A stretch of DNA of 64,000 nucleotides from contig NZ_PDWT01000001.1 in assembly GCF_010093345.1 (NCBI RefSeq), positions 558,001-622,000 of the forward strand, given 5' to 3'. The DNA is from Pseudoxanthomonas yeongjuensis. Lineage in GTDB: Bacteria; Pseudomonadota; Gammaproteobacteria; Xanthomonadales; Xanthomonadaceae. Of this stretch, positions 17,613 through 26,575 are shown piece by piece (positions within the stretch are counted from its first letter, which is position 1; the number at the start of each line of letters is the position of its first letter). A program made the translations under genes and the position numbers. Below the pieces are notes generated by a model. That model did not search any database. It saw nothing but the letters and a program-made list of their open reading frames with translations, and was not told the origin of the DNA.

Positions 17613-19367
17613 ATGTTCCGTTCCCTGTTGCTGGCAGTGTTGACGCTTGCCGCTGTGATGCCTGTGCGTGCGCAGCAGGCTTCACAGAACCCGACCTTGC
17701 AAAAGCTCTTCGCCGACGAATGGGAGCGCGGCCTGCGCGAGAGCCCCGAGAACGCCAGCTACAACGGCGATTCCCGCTTCAACGATCGCTGGAGCGATCT
17801 CAGCCTCGCCGCCATCGCCAGCCGCGAAGCCGAGGATCGTGCCGCACTGGAGCAACTGCACGCGATCGATCGGAAGGGCCTGTCGGCCGCCGACCAGCTC
17901 GATTACGACACCTTCGAATGGAACCTGCAGCGCAGCATCGAGCGGCAGAAATTCCACGAATACCAGCAGCCGATCAGCCACCAGGGTGGGCCGCAGACCG
18001 CGGACGGGATTGCCGAGGTGCTGCCTTTCGCCAGCCTCAAGGACTACCAGGACTGGCTGAAGCGCCTGCGGGCGCTGCCCACGGTCATCGATCAGGTCAT
18101 CGTCCTGATGCAGGAAGGGGTGAAGGCCGGCAACCTGCCGCCACGGGTCCTGATGCAGCGGGTGCCAGCGCAGATCGCAGGGCAGGTGGTCGATGATCCG
18201 GCGAAAAGCGCCTTCTACAAGCCATTCCTGAAATTTCCCGATGCGATTTCCGCCAGTGACCGTGATCGCTTGCAGGCTGAGGCGAAACGTCTCATCGCCG
18301 GCGACGTGGTCCCGGCCTATCGCAAGCTGCAGACGTATTTCAACGACGAATACCTGCCCAAAACCCGCGCATCCATCGCCGCCACCGACCTGCCGGACGG
18401 CAAGGCCTATTACGACTTCCTGGCGCGCTACTACACCACCACCGACCTGACCGCCGAGCAGATCCACGCGATCGGGCTCAAGGAAGTGGCGCGGATCCGC
18501 GCCGAGATGGAGAAGGTCAAGGACCAGACCGGCTTCAAGGGCTCGATGGCCGAATTCTTCACTTACCTGCGCAGCGACCCGAAGTTCTTCTACAAGACCC
18601 CGGACGAGCTGCTGACCGCTTACCGGGCGTTGGCCAAGCGCATCGATCCGGAGCTGGTGAAGGTGTTCAAGACCATCCCGCGCCTGCCGTACGGGGTGCG
18701 CGCGATCCCCGACAACATCGCCCCGGACACCACCACCGCCTACTACATGCCAGGCGCCTCCGATGGCACCCGTCCTGGCTATTACTACGTCAACCTGTAC
18801 AAGCCGGAAGTACGCCCGACCTGGGAAATGTTGCCGCTGTCGCTGCACGAAGCCGTGCCCGGGCACCACTTCCAGTTCGCCCGCGGCCTGGAGCTGCCGG
18901 ACGCCCCGATGTTCCGCCGCACCGCTTATTTCGTCGCCTACGGCGAGGGCTGGGGCCTGTACGCCGAGCAGTTGGGCTACGAAATGGGCCTGTACGACGA
19001 CCCCTACGACCGTTTCGGCCAGTTGACCTACGAAATGTGGCGGGCGGTGCGGCTGGTGGTCGATACCGGCATGCACGCCAAGGGCTGGACCCGGGAACAG
19101 GCCATCGCCTATTTCAAGGACAATGCGGCCAAGACCGACCAGGACATCGTCAACGAGGTCGACCGCTACATCGGCACTCCCGGGCAGGCGCTGGCCTACA
19201 AGATCGGGCAGATGAAGATCTCGGAGTTGCGGGACAAGGCCAGGCGGGAGCTGGGGCCGAAGTTCGACCTCCGGGCCTACAACGACGCGGTGCTGGAGAC
19301 CGGTTCGGTGCCTTTGGAGGCGCTGGAGAGGCATATCGATGCCTGGATTGCGGCGCAGAAGGGCTGA
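17613..19367 (+). CDS. DUF885 family exported metallopeptidase-like protein
   Basis: 584 residues. The N-terminal signal peptide (MFRSLLLAVLTLAAVMPVRA) directs it to the periplasm. The zinc signature HEAVPGHH is at 412-419, followed by VAYGEGWGLYAEQLG, whose glutamates complete the gluzincin-like site of DUF885 proteins. Such proteins are common in xanthomonads and are presumed peptidases with unknown substrates. It stands alone between a hairpin and the rpsF promoter. Confidence 0.92.
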   Translation: MFRSLLLAVLTLAAVMPVRAQQASQNPTLQKLFADEWERGLRESPENASYNGDSRFNDRWSDLSLAAIASREAEDRAALEQLHAIDRKGLSAADQLDYDTFEWNLQRSIERQKFHEYQQPISHQGGPQTADGIAEVLPFASLKDYQDWLKRLRALPTVIDQVIVLMQEGVKAGNLPPRVLMQRVPAQIAGQVVDDPAKSAFYKPFLKFPDAISASDRDRLQAEAKRLIAGDVVPAYRKLQTYFNDEYLPKTRASIAATDLPDGKAYYDFLARYYTTTDLTAEQIHAIGLKEVARIRAEMEKVKDQTGFKGSMAEFFTYLRSDPKFFYKTPDELLTAYRALAKRIDPELVKVFKTIPRLPYGVRAIPDNIAPDTTTAYYMPGASDGTRPGYYYVNLYKPEVRPTWEMLPLSLHEAVPGHHFQFARGLELPDAPMFRRTAYFVAYGEGWGLYAEQLGYEMGLYDDPYDRFGQLTYEMWRAVRLVVDTGMHAKGWTREQAIAYFKDNAAKTDQDIVNEVDRYIGTPGQALAYKIGQMKISELRDKARRELGPKFDLRAYNDAVLETGSVPLEALERHIDAWIAAQKG

Positions 19368-19438
19368 AGAGCGGGGTTGGCGGTTGGTACAAAGCCGGGG
19401 TTTCCACGAACTACCAACCACCAGCCATCAATCCGCAT

Positions 19439-19467
19439 TTGCACCTAACCCATTGACCTGACATAAT
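19439..19467 (+). promoter_or_regulatory. Sigma-70-type promoter of the rpsF operon
   Basis: TTGCAC at 19439-19444 and CATAAT at 19462-19467 with a 17-bp spacer, 130 bp before rpsF. The intervening GC-rich leader can fold (CCTGCGGG with CCGTCTGCGGG; GGCCGG with CCGGCTTCCG) and could hold the S6-S18 autoregulatory site known from rpsF leaders. Confidence 0.65.
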
Positions 19468-19596
19468 TTCCGGCTTCCTGCGGGCTTCCGTCTGCGGGAA
19501 CCCTTGCCCCACCGCGTCCTCCATTTCCACATTGGGGGCGGCCGGGGGGCTGTCCGGTCCGGCTTCCGCCGGGCCTCATCCGAAAGGTATACAACG

Positions 19597-20031
19597 ATGC
19601 GTCATTATGAAGTCGTGTTCCTGGTCCACCCTGACCAGAGCGAGCAAGTGCCGGCCATGATCGAGCGTTACAAGACGCTGGTCGAGAACGGCAACGGCAA
19701 GATCCACCGCCTGGAAGACTGGGGCCGCCGCCAGCTGGCGTACCCGATCCAGAACCTGGTCAAGGCCCACTACGTGCTGTTCAACATCGAAGTCGAGCAG
19801 GCGATCCTGGCCGAGCTGACCGAAAGCTTCCGCTTCAACGACGCGGTGCTGCGCCACCTGATCATGAAGCGCGATGAAGCCGACACTGAGATGTCGATCA
19901 TCATGAAGAGCAAGGACGAGAAGGGCGACAAGCCCGAGCGTGGCGAACGCCGCCGTCGCGATGAAGACGAAGGTGGCGAAGTGGTCGAAGCCGCCGTCGA
20001 TACCGATTCCGACACTGCCGAAGCCGCCTAA
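19597..20031 (+). CDS. rpsF: 30S ribosomal protein bS6
   Basis: 144 residues starting [17 protein letters not shown], preceded by GAAAGG. The core ([43 protein letters not shown]) is standard S6, which pairs with bS18 on the small subunit platform. The acidic/basic tail after residue 105 is longer than in E. coli and rich in D, E and R, as in other gamma-proteobacteria. First gene of rpsF-rpsR-rplI. Confidence 0.97.
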   Translation: MRHYEVVFLVHPDQSEQVPAMIERYKTLVENGNGKIHRLEDWGRRQLAYPIQNLVKAHYVLFNIEVEQAILAELTESFRFNDAVLRHLIMKRDEADTEMSIIMKSKDEKGDKPERGERRRRDEDEGGEVVEAAVDTDSDTAEAA

Positions 20032-20042
20032 GGAGCACCCCC

Positions 20043-20273
20043 ATGTCCAAGTTCTTCCGTCGCCGCAAGTTCTGCAAGTTCACCGCCGAAGGCGTGAAAG
20101 AGATCGATTACAAGGATCTCAACACCCTGCGCCAGTACCTGACCGAAACCGGCAAGATCGTCCCCAGCCGCGTGACCGGCACCAAGGCGCGCTACCAGCG
20201 CCAGCTGTCCACCGCGGTCAAGCGCGCCCGTTTCCTGGCGCTGATCCCGTACACCGACAGCCACGACAACTGA
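20043..20273 (+). CDS. rpsR: 30S ribosomal protein bS18
   Basis: 76 residues, [17 protein letters not shown] at the start, with [21 protein letters not shown] and [14 protein letters not shown] typical of S18. The start lies 11 bp after the rpsF stop, preceded by AAGGAG. Confidence 0.98.
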   Translation: MSKFFRRRKFCKFTAEGVKEIDYKDLNTLRQYLTETGKIVPSRVTGTKARYQRQLSTAVKRARFLALIPYTDSHDN

Positions 20274-20287
20274 TCGAAGCGGTAACG

Positions 20288-20378
20288 AGGTGAAGTCGGC
20301 GGCTACGCCGCCTGCAAATGGCGAAGGGTATAGGCCCCGACCATCCGCAGCCCGCGCAGCGGGCGACTTCACTCTTCA
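20288..20378 (+). promoter_or_regulatory. Structured spacer between rpsR and rplI
   Basis: The 185-bp gap between rpsR and rplI holds an outer stem (AGGTGAAGTCG near 20288, pairing with CGACTTCAC and then TCTTCACCT near 20365-20378) around two inner hairpins (GGCGGCTACGCCGCC and CCCGCGCAGCGGG). This could lower rplI expression relative to the upstream genes, or be another dispersed repeat; no second copy occurs in the window. Confidence 0.5.
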
Positions 20379-20458
20379 CCTTTTCGCCCCATTACTGTCA
20401 TTCGGACAGCTCAATCGCTGCGGGGCTATTCCCCGCTAACGAATACGGAGTACAAACC

Positions 20459-20908
20459 ATGCAACTGATCCTCCTGCAGAAAGTGACCAACCTCGGCGTC
20501 CTCGGCGACAAGGTCGACGTGAAGCCGGGTTACGGCCGCAACTACCTGGTGCCGCAGGGCAAGGCCGTGCCGGCCACCGCCGCCAACGTCGCCGAGTTCG
20601 AAGCCAAGCGCGCCGACTACGAAGCCAAGGCCAAGTCGATCCATGACGAAGCCGAAGCCCGCCGCGCCAAGCTGGAAGGCGCCAGCGTCACCATCAGCGC
20701 CAACGCCGCCACCGAAGGCAAGCTGTTCGGTTCGGTCGGCCCGCGCGACATCGCCGACGCCTTCACCAAGGCCGGTTTCCCGGTCGAGAAGAGCGAAGTC
20801 ATCCTGGGCGAGGGCGCGTTCCGCCACATCGGCGAATACGACGTGGTCCTGCACCTGCATGCCGACGTCGAAACCACCGCCAAGGTCGTCGTCATCGGCG
20901 ACGTCTGA
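20459..20908 (+). CDS. rplI: 50S ribosomal protein bL9
   Basis: 149 residues from [19 protein letters not shown], preceded by ACGGAG. The Gly-rich N-domain ([20 protein letters not shown]), long connecting helix and C-domain ([19 protein letters not shown]) are all present. A longer in-frame start at 20318 would add an unrelated tail read from the structured spacer. Confidence 0.97.
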   Translation: MQLILLQKVTNLGVLGDKVDVKPGYGRNYLVPQGKAVPATAANVAEFEAKRADYEAKAKSIHDEAEARRAKLEGASVTISANAATEGKLFGSVGPRDIADAFTKAGFPVEKSEVILGEGAFRHIGEYDVVLHLHADVETTAKVVVIGDV

Positions 20909-20930
20909 TCCTGGCTGGCAGCGATACCGC

Positions 20931-20961
20931 GACGGGCGCCGAAAGGCGCCCGTTTCGTTTG
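20931..20961 (+). terminator. Rho-independent terminator of rplI
   Basis: ACGGGCGCC, GAAA loop, GGCGCCCGT and then TTCGTTTG, 22 bp after the rplI stop. Confidence 0.85.
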
Positions 20962-20988
20962 TCCCCGGATCATGTCCGCCGCCGTTCC

Positions 20989-21092
20989 GTAGGAGCGGGC
21001 CTTGCCCGCGATGCTCTTTCATCATGCCTCGGCAATCCCGACGGAGAGCGCCGTCACGAGCGATAAGCATCGCGGGCAAGGCCCGCTCCTGC
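20989..21092. repeat. REPIN-like paired palindrome (core GCGGGCCTTGCCCGC)
   Basis: Arms 20989-21014 and 21067-21092 are reverse complements except the last-but-one base of the right arm (CTGC instead of CTAC). The spacer is 52 bases, longer than in most copies here. Confidence 0.85.
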
Positions 21093-21136
21093 AATCGCAG
21101 TCCTTGAGACGGCCGACGCGTATCCAACAATCGTAC

Positions 21137-21145
21137 TTATCCACA
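21137..21145 (+). promoter_or_regulatory. Consensus DnaA box upstream of dnaB
   Basis: TTATCCACA matches the strong DnaA-box consensus exactly and lies 134 bp before the dnaB start codon. No second box was found beside it, so this looks like gene regulation rather than an origin. Confidence 0.55.
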
Positions 21146-21279
21146 GGTTGTGCCATCGCGAGCACACAGGCGGAGCACCTACGATGGCCGACCAGATCCG
21201 CCGAGCGACGTCTCTCACCCGCGTTCGCCTCATCGCAAGACCCGCACAGGCAAGCTCCACAAAGGAACACCCCGCAACT

Positions 21280-22674
21280 ATGTCCGCACGCCCCGGCTTC
21301 CGTTACGACCAGCACGACGCCCGCATCGAGCAGCTGCGCGTGCCGCCGCATTCCATCGAAGCGGAGCAGGCGGTGCTGGGCGGGCTGATGCTGGCGCCGG
21401 AAGCCTACGATCGCATCAACGACAAGCTCAACGATACCGACTTCTATCGTCGCGACCACCAGCTGATCTACCGCGCGATCAGCGAGCTGGCGGAAAAAAG
21501 CCGGCCTTACGATGCGGTGACCCTGGGCGAATGGTTCGAATCCCAGGGCCAGATCGAGCAGGTCGCCGGTGGCGCCTACCTGGTCGAGCTGGCCAGCACC
21601 ACGCCTTCGGCCGCGAACATCGTCGCCTACGCCGAGATCGTGCGCGACAAGGCGGTGATGCGGCAGCTGATCGAGGTCGGCACGCAGATCATCAACGACG
21701 GCTTCCAGCCCGACGGCCGCGACAGCGCCGAACTGCTGGCCAAGGCCGAGCAGGAAGTCTTCGCCATCGCCGAGGCCGGCGCACGCGGACGCACCGATTT
21801 CACCGCGGTCAACACCGCGCTGAAGGATGCGTTCGAGGTTCTGCAAAGCCGCTTCGAAAGCGGCGGCAGCATCACCGGCCTGCCTACCGGTTACCACGAG
21901 TTCGACGAGATGACCGCCGGCCTGCAGCCGACCGACCTGCTGATCCTGGCCGCGCGCCCGGCCATGGGCAAGACCACCCTGGCCTTGAACATCGCCGAGT
22001 ACGCAGCGATCAAGTCGAAGAAGGCGGTGGCCGTGTTCTCGATGGAAATGTCCGCATCGCAGCTGGCCCTGCGCCTGATTTCCTCCAACGGCCGGGTCAA
22101 CGCCACCCGCCTGCGCACCGGCCAGCTGGAGGACGAGGACTGGAGCCGCGTCACCAGCGCGATCCGCATGCTCAAGGAAACCAAGATCTTCATCGACGAC
22201 ACCCCGGCGCTGTCGCCGGACGTGCTGCGCTCCAAGGCGCGACGGCTCAAGCGCGAACACGACCTGGGCCTGATCGTGATCGACTACCTGCAGCTGATGG
22301 CGGTGCCGGGCAACAGCGAAAACCGCGCCACCGAGATTTCCGAGATCTCGCGTTCGCTCAAGGGACTGGCCAAGGAACTCAACGTGCCGGTGGTCGCGCT
22401 GTCGCAGCTCAACCGCTCGCTGGAAACCCGCACCGACAAGCGCCCGGTGATGGCCGACCTGCGCGAATCCGGCGCCATCGAACAGGACGCCGACGTTATC
22501 ATCTTCATCTACCGCGACGACTACTACCACAAGGATTCGGCCGACAAGGGCCTGGCCGAAGTCATCATCGGCAAGCAGCGTAACGGCCCCACCGGTTCGA
22601 TCAAGCTCAAGTTCTTCGGCGAATACACCCGCTTCGACAACCTGGCGCACGACGCAGTCGGAAGCTTCGAGTAA
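21280..22674 (+). CDS. dnaB: Replicative DNA helicase
   Basis: 464 residues starting MSARPGFRYDQHDARIEQLR, with AAAGGA upstream. The N-terminal primase-interacting domain begins VPPHSIEAEQAVLGGLML. The RecA-like motor has Walker A ARPAMGKTT, H1a VFSMEMSASQLALRLIS, Walker B LIVIDYLQLM and the H3/H4 segment VALSQLNRSLETR followed by DLRESGAIEQDADVI. No intein. The 371-bp upstream gap holds a terminator, a REPIN-like element and a DnaA box. Confidence 0.98.
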   Translation: MSARPGFRYDQHDARIEQLRVPPHSIEAEQAVLGGLMLAPEAYDRINDKLNDTDFYRRDHQLIYRAISELAEKSRPYDAVTLGEWFESQGQIEQVAGGAYLVELASTTPSAANIVAYAEIVRDKAVMRQLIEVGTQIINDGFQPDGRDSAELLAKAEQEVFAIAEAGARGRTDFTAVNTALKDAFEVLQSRFESGGSITGLPTGYHEFDEMTAGLQPTDLLILAARPAMGKTTLALNIAEYAAIKSKKAVAVFSMEMSASQLALRLISSNGRVNATRLRTGQLEDEDWSRVTSAIRMLKETKIFIDDTPALSPDVLRSKARRLKREHDLGLIVIDYLQLMAVPGNSENRATEISEISRSLKGLAKELNVPVVALSQLNRSLETRTDKRPVMADLRESGAIEQDADVIIFIYRDDYYHKDSADKGLAEVIIGKQRNGPTGSIKLKFFGEYTRFDNLAHDAVGSFE

Positions 22675-22678
22675 ACGG

Positions 22679-22851
22679 GTAGGGCGGGTCTTGACCCGCC
22701 GTCAGAAAGATCGCGACTTTTCTGAAGGAGTCGTGACCTGCCTTGCGGAAGATCGCAACCCACCCAAGAAAAAATGAGCTTCTTTGCGGAATATCGCGAC
22801 TGCCCAATGGCGGGCTGGTTTCCAACAGCGAAGCGGGTCAACCCGCCCTAC
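22679..22851. repeat. Paired palindrome (core GCGGGTCTTGACCCGC) with internal degenerate repeats
   Basis: Left arm GTAGGGCGGGTCTTGACCCG at 22679-22698, right arm GCGGGTCAACCCGCCCTAC at 22833-22851. The 134-base interior repeats a degenerate GATCGCGACT/GATCGCAACC/ATATCGCGACT motif three times. The right arm contains the stop codon of the minus-strand gene that follows. Confidence 0.75.
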
Positions 22852-23708
22852 GCCTGACCGGATTTTTCCTGCGTCACCTTGTTCAGCAGCTTCACCGCAT
22901 AGCCGCTGCCCGGGACCACGGCCGAGGCGACCTCCGCGCCGAGTTCGAACATCATCTCGCGCGACATCATGATGTCGACCTTCTCGCGGAACCATTCGCC
23001 GTTCTCGATCACCTCGCCGGTCAATCCGTCTATCTCGATCACCCCCAGCTTGTTGTTCCAGTTGTATTCGAAGGCGAATACCGGGCGGAAATACAGATGG
23101 GCGGTGGTGAACTCGACCGTGTCGCCCTGGATCGAGTGCGCGTCGATCGGTTCGGCCGCCAGCTTCGCCTTCACGATCTGCACCGCGGCATTGAAAGGCA
23201 ATTGCGGAGGAATGGTTCCCTCGACATCCAACTGGCTGCGTTCGGCGGCCTTGTAACGCTCGATGTAACTCTGCAGCTTGGCCTGTTTGATCCCGCGCTT
23301 CAGCCCGTCCTGGTGGATGACCACGTCGATCTTGCGGTGGCAGAATTCCTGCAGCTGCACGTCGATGCGCGGCTTGCCGCCGCTGTTGGGCAGGATCTCG
23401 AAAGCGCTCCCGGCTATTTCCACCTTGCGTGCGTAGGGATTGGTGATCTGCACCGGATAAACCGCCTCGTGCAGGTAATCGACCTCGCGCCGCGCCACCA
23501 GGTGCCAGAACGGCTCGTAACGCAACTCCCACTTGGACAGGCGCACCGTATCGGCCTTGGGCCGGTTGAGCGGATTGAGCCTGGCCAACGTGCCGAAGGC
23601 GGCGAGCTTGCTCTTTTCCGCCTGCTCCTCGGCTGCGCGGCTGGGATAGACCTCCTCGAAATAGAGGATCCGGTAGACCGAACTGTCGGGGTTGATGATC
23701 GGTTCCAT
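22848..23708 (-). CDS. Conserved hypothetical protein, 286 residues
   Basis: No known family was recognised. It has no signal peptide. It seems to be made of alpha/beta segments: RILYFEEVYPSRAAEEQAEK at the start, FHxxxxRREVDY-type middle, and FEYNWNNKLGVIEIDGLTGEV, which resembles a PepSY-like strand pair. The last 25 residues (GAEVASAVVPGSGYAVKLLN) are mildly hydrophobic. The stop TAG is provided by the GTAG end of the palindrome at 22833-22851. Good codon use throughout supports a real gene. Confidence 0.75.
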   Translation of the reverse strand: MEPIINPDSSVYRILYFEEVYPSRAAEEQAEKSKLAAFGTLARLNPLNRPKADTVRLSKWELRYEPFWHLVARREVDYLHEAVYPVQITNPYARKVEIAGSAFEILPNSGGKPRIDVQLQEFCHRKIDVVIHQDGLKRGIKQAKLQSYIERYKAAERSQLDVEGTIPPQLPFNAAVQIVKAKLAAEPIDAHSIQGDTVEFTTAHLYFRPVFAFEYNWNNKLGVIEIDGLTGEVIENGEWFREKVDIMMSREMMFELGAEVASAVVPGSGYAVKLLNKVTQEKSGQA

Positions 23709-23782
23709 GGTCTGTTTCCCGTCGCACGCGAAGTTTCCCGATCATACGTAAAAGGCGACGCCGCAAGGACATTGCCGGTGGC

Positions 23783-23908
23783 GTAGGAGCGACGTGAGTC
23801 GCGAAACCAGGGCCTGTGCACGGGGCTGCCATCGATATTCCCGCATACGCTCCGTGTCGCTACCGGATGCCCTTGTGCGGTCACGTTCGCGACTCACATC
23901 GCTCCTAC
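23783..23908. repeat. REPIN-like paired palindrome (core GCGACGTGAGTCGC)
   Basis: Arms 23783-23805 and 23886-23908 (23 bases, one mismatch) begin GTAGGAGC and end GCGAA. The 80-base interior contains no open gene. Confidence 0.85.
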
Positions 23909-23981
23909 GCCGGGTACGGCGTGTCCGCGTTGACGCCCTTCGCCGCAGCGTGCTTCACTCGCCGCGGGCGAGGAGAGACCG

Positions 23982-25451
23982 ATGGCAACCAGCAAGGTAA
24001 CGCGCAAGCCGCGCAAGGAACCCATGTCGCGGGTCGATACCGCATGGCTGCGGATGGAGCGCCCGACCAATCCGATGATGATCACCGGGGTGCTGATGTT
24101 CGACGAGCCGATGACCATCGAGCGGCTCAGGGACGTGGTCAGGAAGCGCTTCCTCGCCTATCCGCGCTTCCGTCAGAAAGCGGTGGATACGCCGGCCGGC
24201 GCGTCGTGGGTGGAGGACGGGAATTTCGACCTGGACCTGCATGTGCGCATCACCGCGCTGCCGGGACGCAGCGACAAGAAATCAGAGAAGAAAGCCTTCG
24301 AGCGCTTCGTCAGTCAGTTGGCGTCCTCGCCGCTGGACAAGTCGAAGCCGCTTTGGCAATTCCACCTGATCGAGAAATACGGCGCCGGCTCGGCGGTGGT
24401 CGCTCGCATCCACCACTGTTATGCCGATGGCATGGCCCTGGTCCAGGTGATGCTGTCGATGACCGACACCACCCGCAAGCCAGTGAAGAGCAGCAACCTG
24501 CGCGACGCATGGCTGAAAAGCGATGGCGCCAACGTCGAGCGCAGGGTCGGCGCCATCGACCGCTACATGAAGATCGGCGGCAAGGTGCTGGGCAAGGGCA
24601 TGGACATGTATCGCGACCCGACCCTGGCCACGGTGCTGGCCAGGGAGGGTGGCGAGATCGGCCGCGAACTGCTGGCCGCGCTGGCCTTGTCCGACGATCC
24701 GCCGACGCTGCTGCGCGGCGCCCTGGGGGTCAGCAAGCGCGTGGCCTGGGCCGAACCGCTGGACCTGGACGAGGTCAAGGCGGTCGGTCGCGCCTGCGAC
24801 TGCACCGTCAACGACGTGCTGATGGCCGCCGCGGCCGGGGCCCTGCGCGGCTACATGCTTGAACGCGGCGAGAACCTCGAAGGCGTGACCCTGCGCGCCA
24901 CGGTGCCGGTGAACCTGCGCCCGCTGGAGCACGCCAAGAAGCTGGGCAACCACTTCGGTCTGGTGTTCCTGGAGCTGCCGGTGGGCGAAGACAATCCGAT
25001 CCGCCGGGTGGAGCGGGTCGCCAAGTGCATGTCAGACCTAAAGAATTCTAGGCAAGCCATTGTTTCATTTGGACTTCTTGCGGCATTGGGAATGGCCCCA
25101 GCGGCCGTGCAGGGTATTGCCCTGGATCTGTTCAGCCGCAAGGCGACAGTGGTGGCCACCAACGTGCCCGGGCCGCAGCAGCCGTTGTACATGGGCGGCT
25201 GCGGGATGCGCGAAATGATGTTCTGGGTGCCGCAGACCGGCTCGGTCGGCATCGGCCTGTCGATCCTGAGCTACAACAACCGGGTCCATTTCGGCCTGAT
25301 CTCGGACGCCAGGCTGGTGCCCGATCCTGATGCGGTGATCCAGCGCTTCGGCCCGGAATTCGAGAAGCTGCTGTACCTGTCGCTGATGGGCGATTGGGAC
25401 CATAGCCTGGATTCCGAAGCCGCGACCGCCCTGACCGGCAGCCGGACCTGA
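23982..25451 (+). CDS. Wax ester synthase / diacylglycerol acyltransferase family protein
   Basis: 489 residues of the WS/DGAT family with the active-site motif HHxxxDG (HHCYADG, 144-150), MSRVDTAWLRMERPTNPM near the start, and the later TVNDVLMAA and NVPGPQQPLY motifs. The family joins acyl-CoA to fatty alcohol or diacylglycerol at the membrane face. It is a single gene with no lipid genes beside it. The start ATG follows GGAGAG. About 70 bases near 25028-25098 are markedly AT-rich with unusual codons inside an otherwise GC-rich gene. Confidence 0.93.
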   Translation: MATSKVTRKPRKEPMSRVDTAWLRMERPTNPMMITGVLMFDEPMTIERLRDVVRKRFLAYPRFRQKAVDTPAGASWVEDGNFDLDLHVRITALPGRSDKKSEKKAFERFVSQLASSPLDKSKPLWQFHLIEKYGAGSAVVARIHHCYADGMALVQVMLSMTDTTRKPVKSSNLRDAWLKSDGANVERRVGAIDRYMKIGGKVLGKGMDMYRDPTLATVLAREGGEIGRELLAALALSDDPPTLLRGALGVSKRVAWAEPLDLDEVKAVGRACDCTVNDVLMAAAAGALRGYMLERGENLEGVTLRATVPVNLRPLEHAKKLGNHFGLVFLELPVGEDNPIRRVERVAKCMSDLKNSRQAIVSFGLLAALGMAPAAVQGIALDLFSRKATVVATNVPGPQQPLYMGGCGMREMMFWVPQTGSVGIGLSILSYNNRVHFGLISDARLVPDPDAVIQRFGPEFEKLLYLSLMGDWDHSLDSEAATALTGSRT

Positions 25452-25560
25452 ACGAAATCCCCGGAGACTTGTTCATTTCACCTGGCAGACATCCGGCAGC
25501 CAGTACCTTCTCAAAGCTGAACCCCCTGCCTGACGCAAGTCCCACCAGAAGGAGAACGCG

Positions 25561-26238
25561 ATGAAGAAGCAAACAATGATGGTCCTGGTCTCCGCACTCG
25601 TTGCCACGGTCACCCTGGGTGGCTGCGCCACTTACACGGGACAGACCAACGACCCCAATGATCCCAACCGGACCCGCAACAACGCCTTGATCGGCGCCGG
25701 CATCGGTGCCGTCGCCGGCCTGCTCAGCGGTGGCGATGCCACCGAGCGCCGCCAGCGCGCCCTGGTCGGCGTGGGCGTGGGTGGCCTTGCGGGCGGTGCG
25801 ATCGGCGCCTACCAGGACCGCCAGGAAGCCGAACTGCGTCGTCAGACCGCCGGCACCGGGGTCGAGGTCAGCCGCGATGGCGATGTGATCAAGCTCAACC
25901 TGCCTGATGGCGTCACCTTCGATTTCGGCAAGGCCAACCTGAAGCCGCAGTTCTACCCGGCGCTGGACAACGTCGCCAGCACCCTGGCCGAGTACAACCA
26001 GACCATCGTCGAAGTCTCCGGCCATACCGACAGCATCGGCAGCGATGCGGCCAACCAGACCCTGTCGGTGCAGCGCGCCAATGCGGTCGGCAATTACCTG
26101 ATCGGCAGGGGCCTGGTCCGCGAACGTTTCGAGATCGTCGGTTTCGGCGAAACCCGGCCGGTGGCGAGCAACGACACCGACTCGGGTCGCGCCCTCAATC
26201 GCCGCGTGGAAATCCGCGTGGTGCCGGTGCGCTCGTAA
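25561..26238 (+). CDS. OmpA-family outer-membrane lipoprotein
   Basis: 225 residues. The lipobox LGGC puts the lipidated cysteine at 22. A glycine-zipper segment (GAGIGAVAGLLSGG, GVGVGGLAGGAIGAYQDRQ) follows at about 47-90, then an OmpA/Pal-type peptidoglycan-binding domain (VTFDFGKANLKPQF, VSGHTDSIGSDAANQTLSVQRA, GFGETRPVASNDTDSGRALNRRVEI). It probably tethers the outer membrane to peptidoglycan. YiaD-like. Preceded by AGAAGGAG and followed by a strong terminator, so monocistronic. Confidence 0.94.
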   Translation: MKKQTMMVLVSALVATVTLGGCATYTGQTNDPNDPNRTRNNALIGAGIGAVAGLLSGGDATERRQRALVGVGVGGLAGGAIGAYQDRQEAELRRQTAGTGVEVSRDGDVIKLNLPDGVTFDFGKANLKPQFYPALDNVASTLAEYNQTIVEVSGHTDSIGSDAANQTLSVQRANAVGNYLIGRGLVRERFEIVGFGETRPVASNDTDSGRALNRRVEIRVVPVRS

Positions 26239-26263
26239 TCTGCAGCGCGCGTCGCAATTGGAG

Positions 26264-26292
26264 AAACGGGTCGCTTATGCGGCCCGTTTTTT
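26264..26292 (+). terminator. Rho-independent terminator after the OmpA lipoprotein gene
   Basis: AAACGGGTCGC, TTAT loop, GCGGCCCGTTT and a T run (TTTTTT), 25 bp after the stop. Confidence 0.92.
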
Positions 26293-26327
26293 GTTCTTCA
26301 CGGATTGCCGGAAAAGATCGTCGCGCC

Positions 26328-26402
26328 GTAGGAGCGCCCCTTGGACGCGATGCCGTTGCGCAATGTGATCGGAAAGGCATCGCGCCCAAGGGGCGCTCCT
26401 AC
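26328..26402. repeat. REPIN-like paired palindrome (core GCGCCCCTTGGGCGC)
   Basis: Arms 26328-26353 and 26377-26402; the left core carries one change (GGACGC for GGGCGC) that the right arm lacks. It lies in the 337-bp gap before pgm; the remaining 173 bp show no gene. Confidence 0.85.
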
Positions 26403-26575
26403 TCGGCATTGGCCGAGAGGGCGGGTATCCACTTGGGCAACCTTGTTTTCACGCAAGGCAAGCTAGTATTTGGCATGAATACCAGCCTGGAAACCCGTTT
26501 GACGATCCTCTCCAGTACTCGGACGTCGCCTGCCGCACCCGGTGGCGGCAAAACCCGGGGCAGGGCGTTTCCTCG

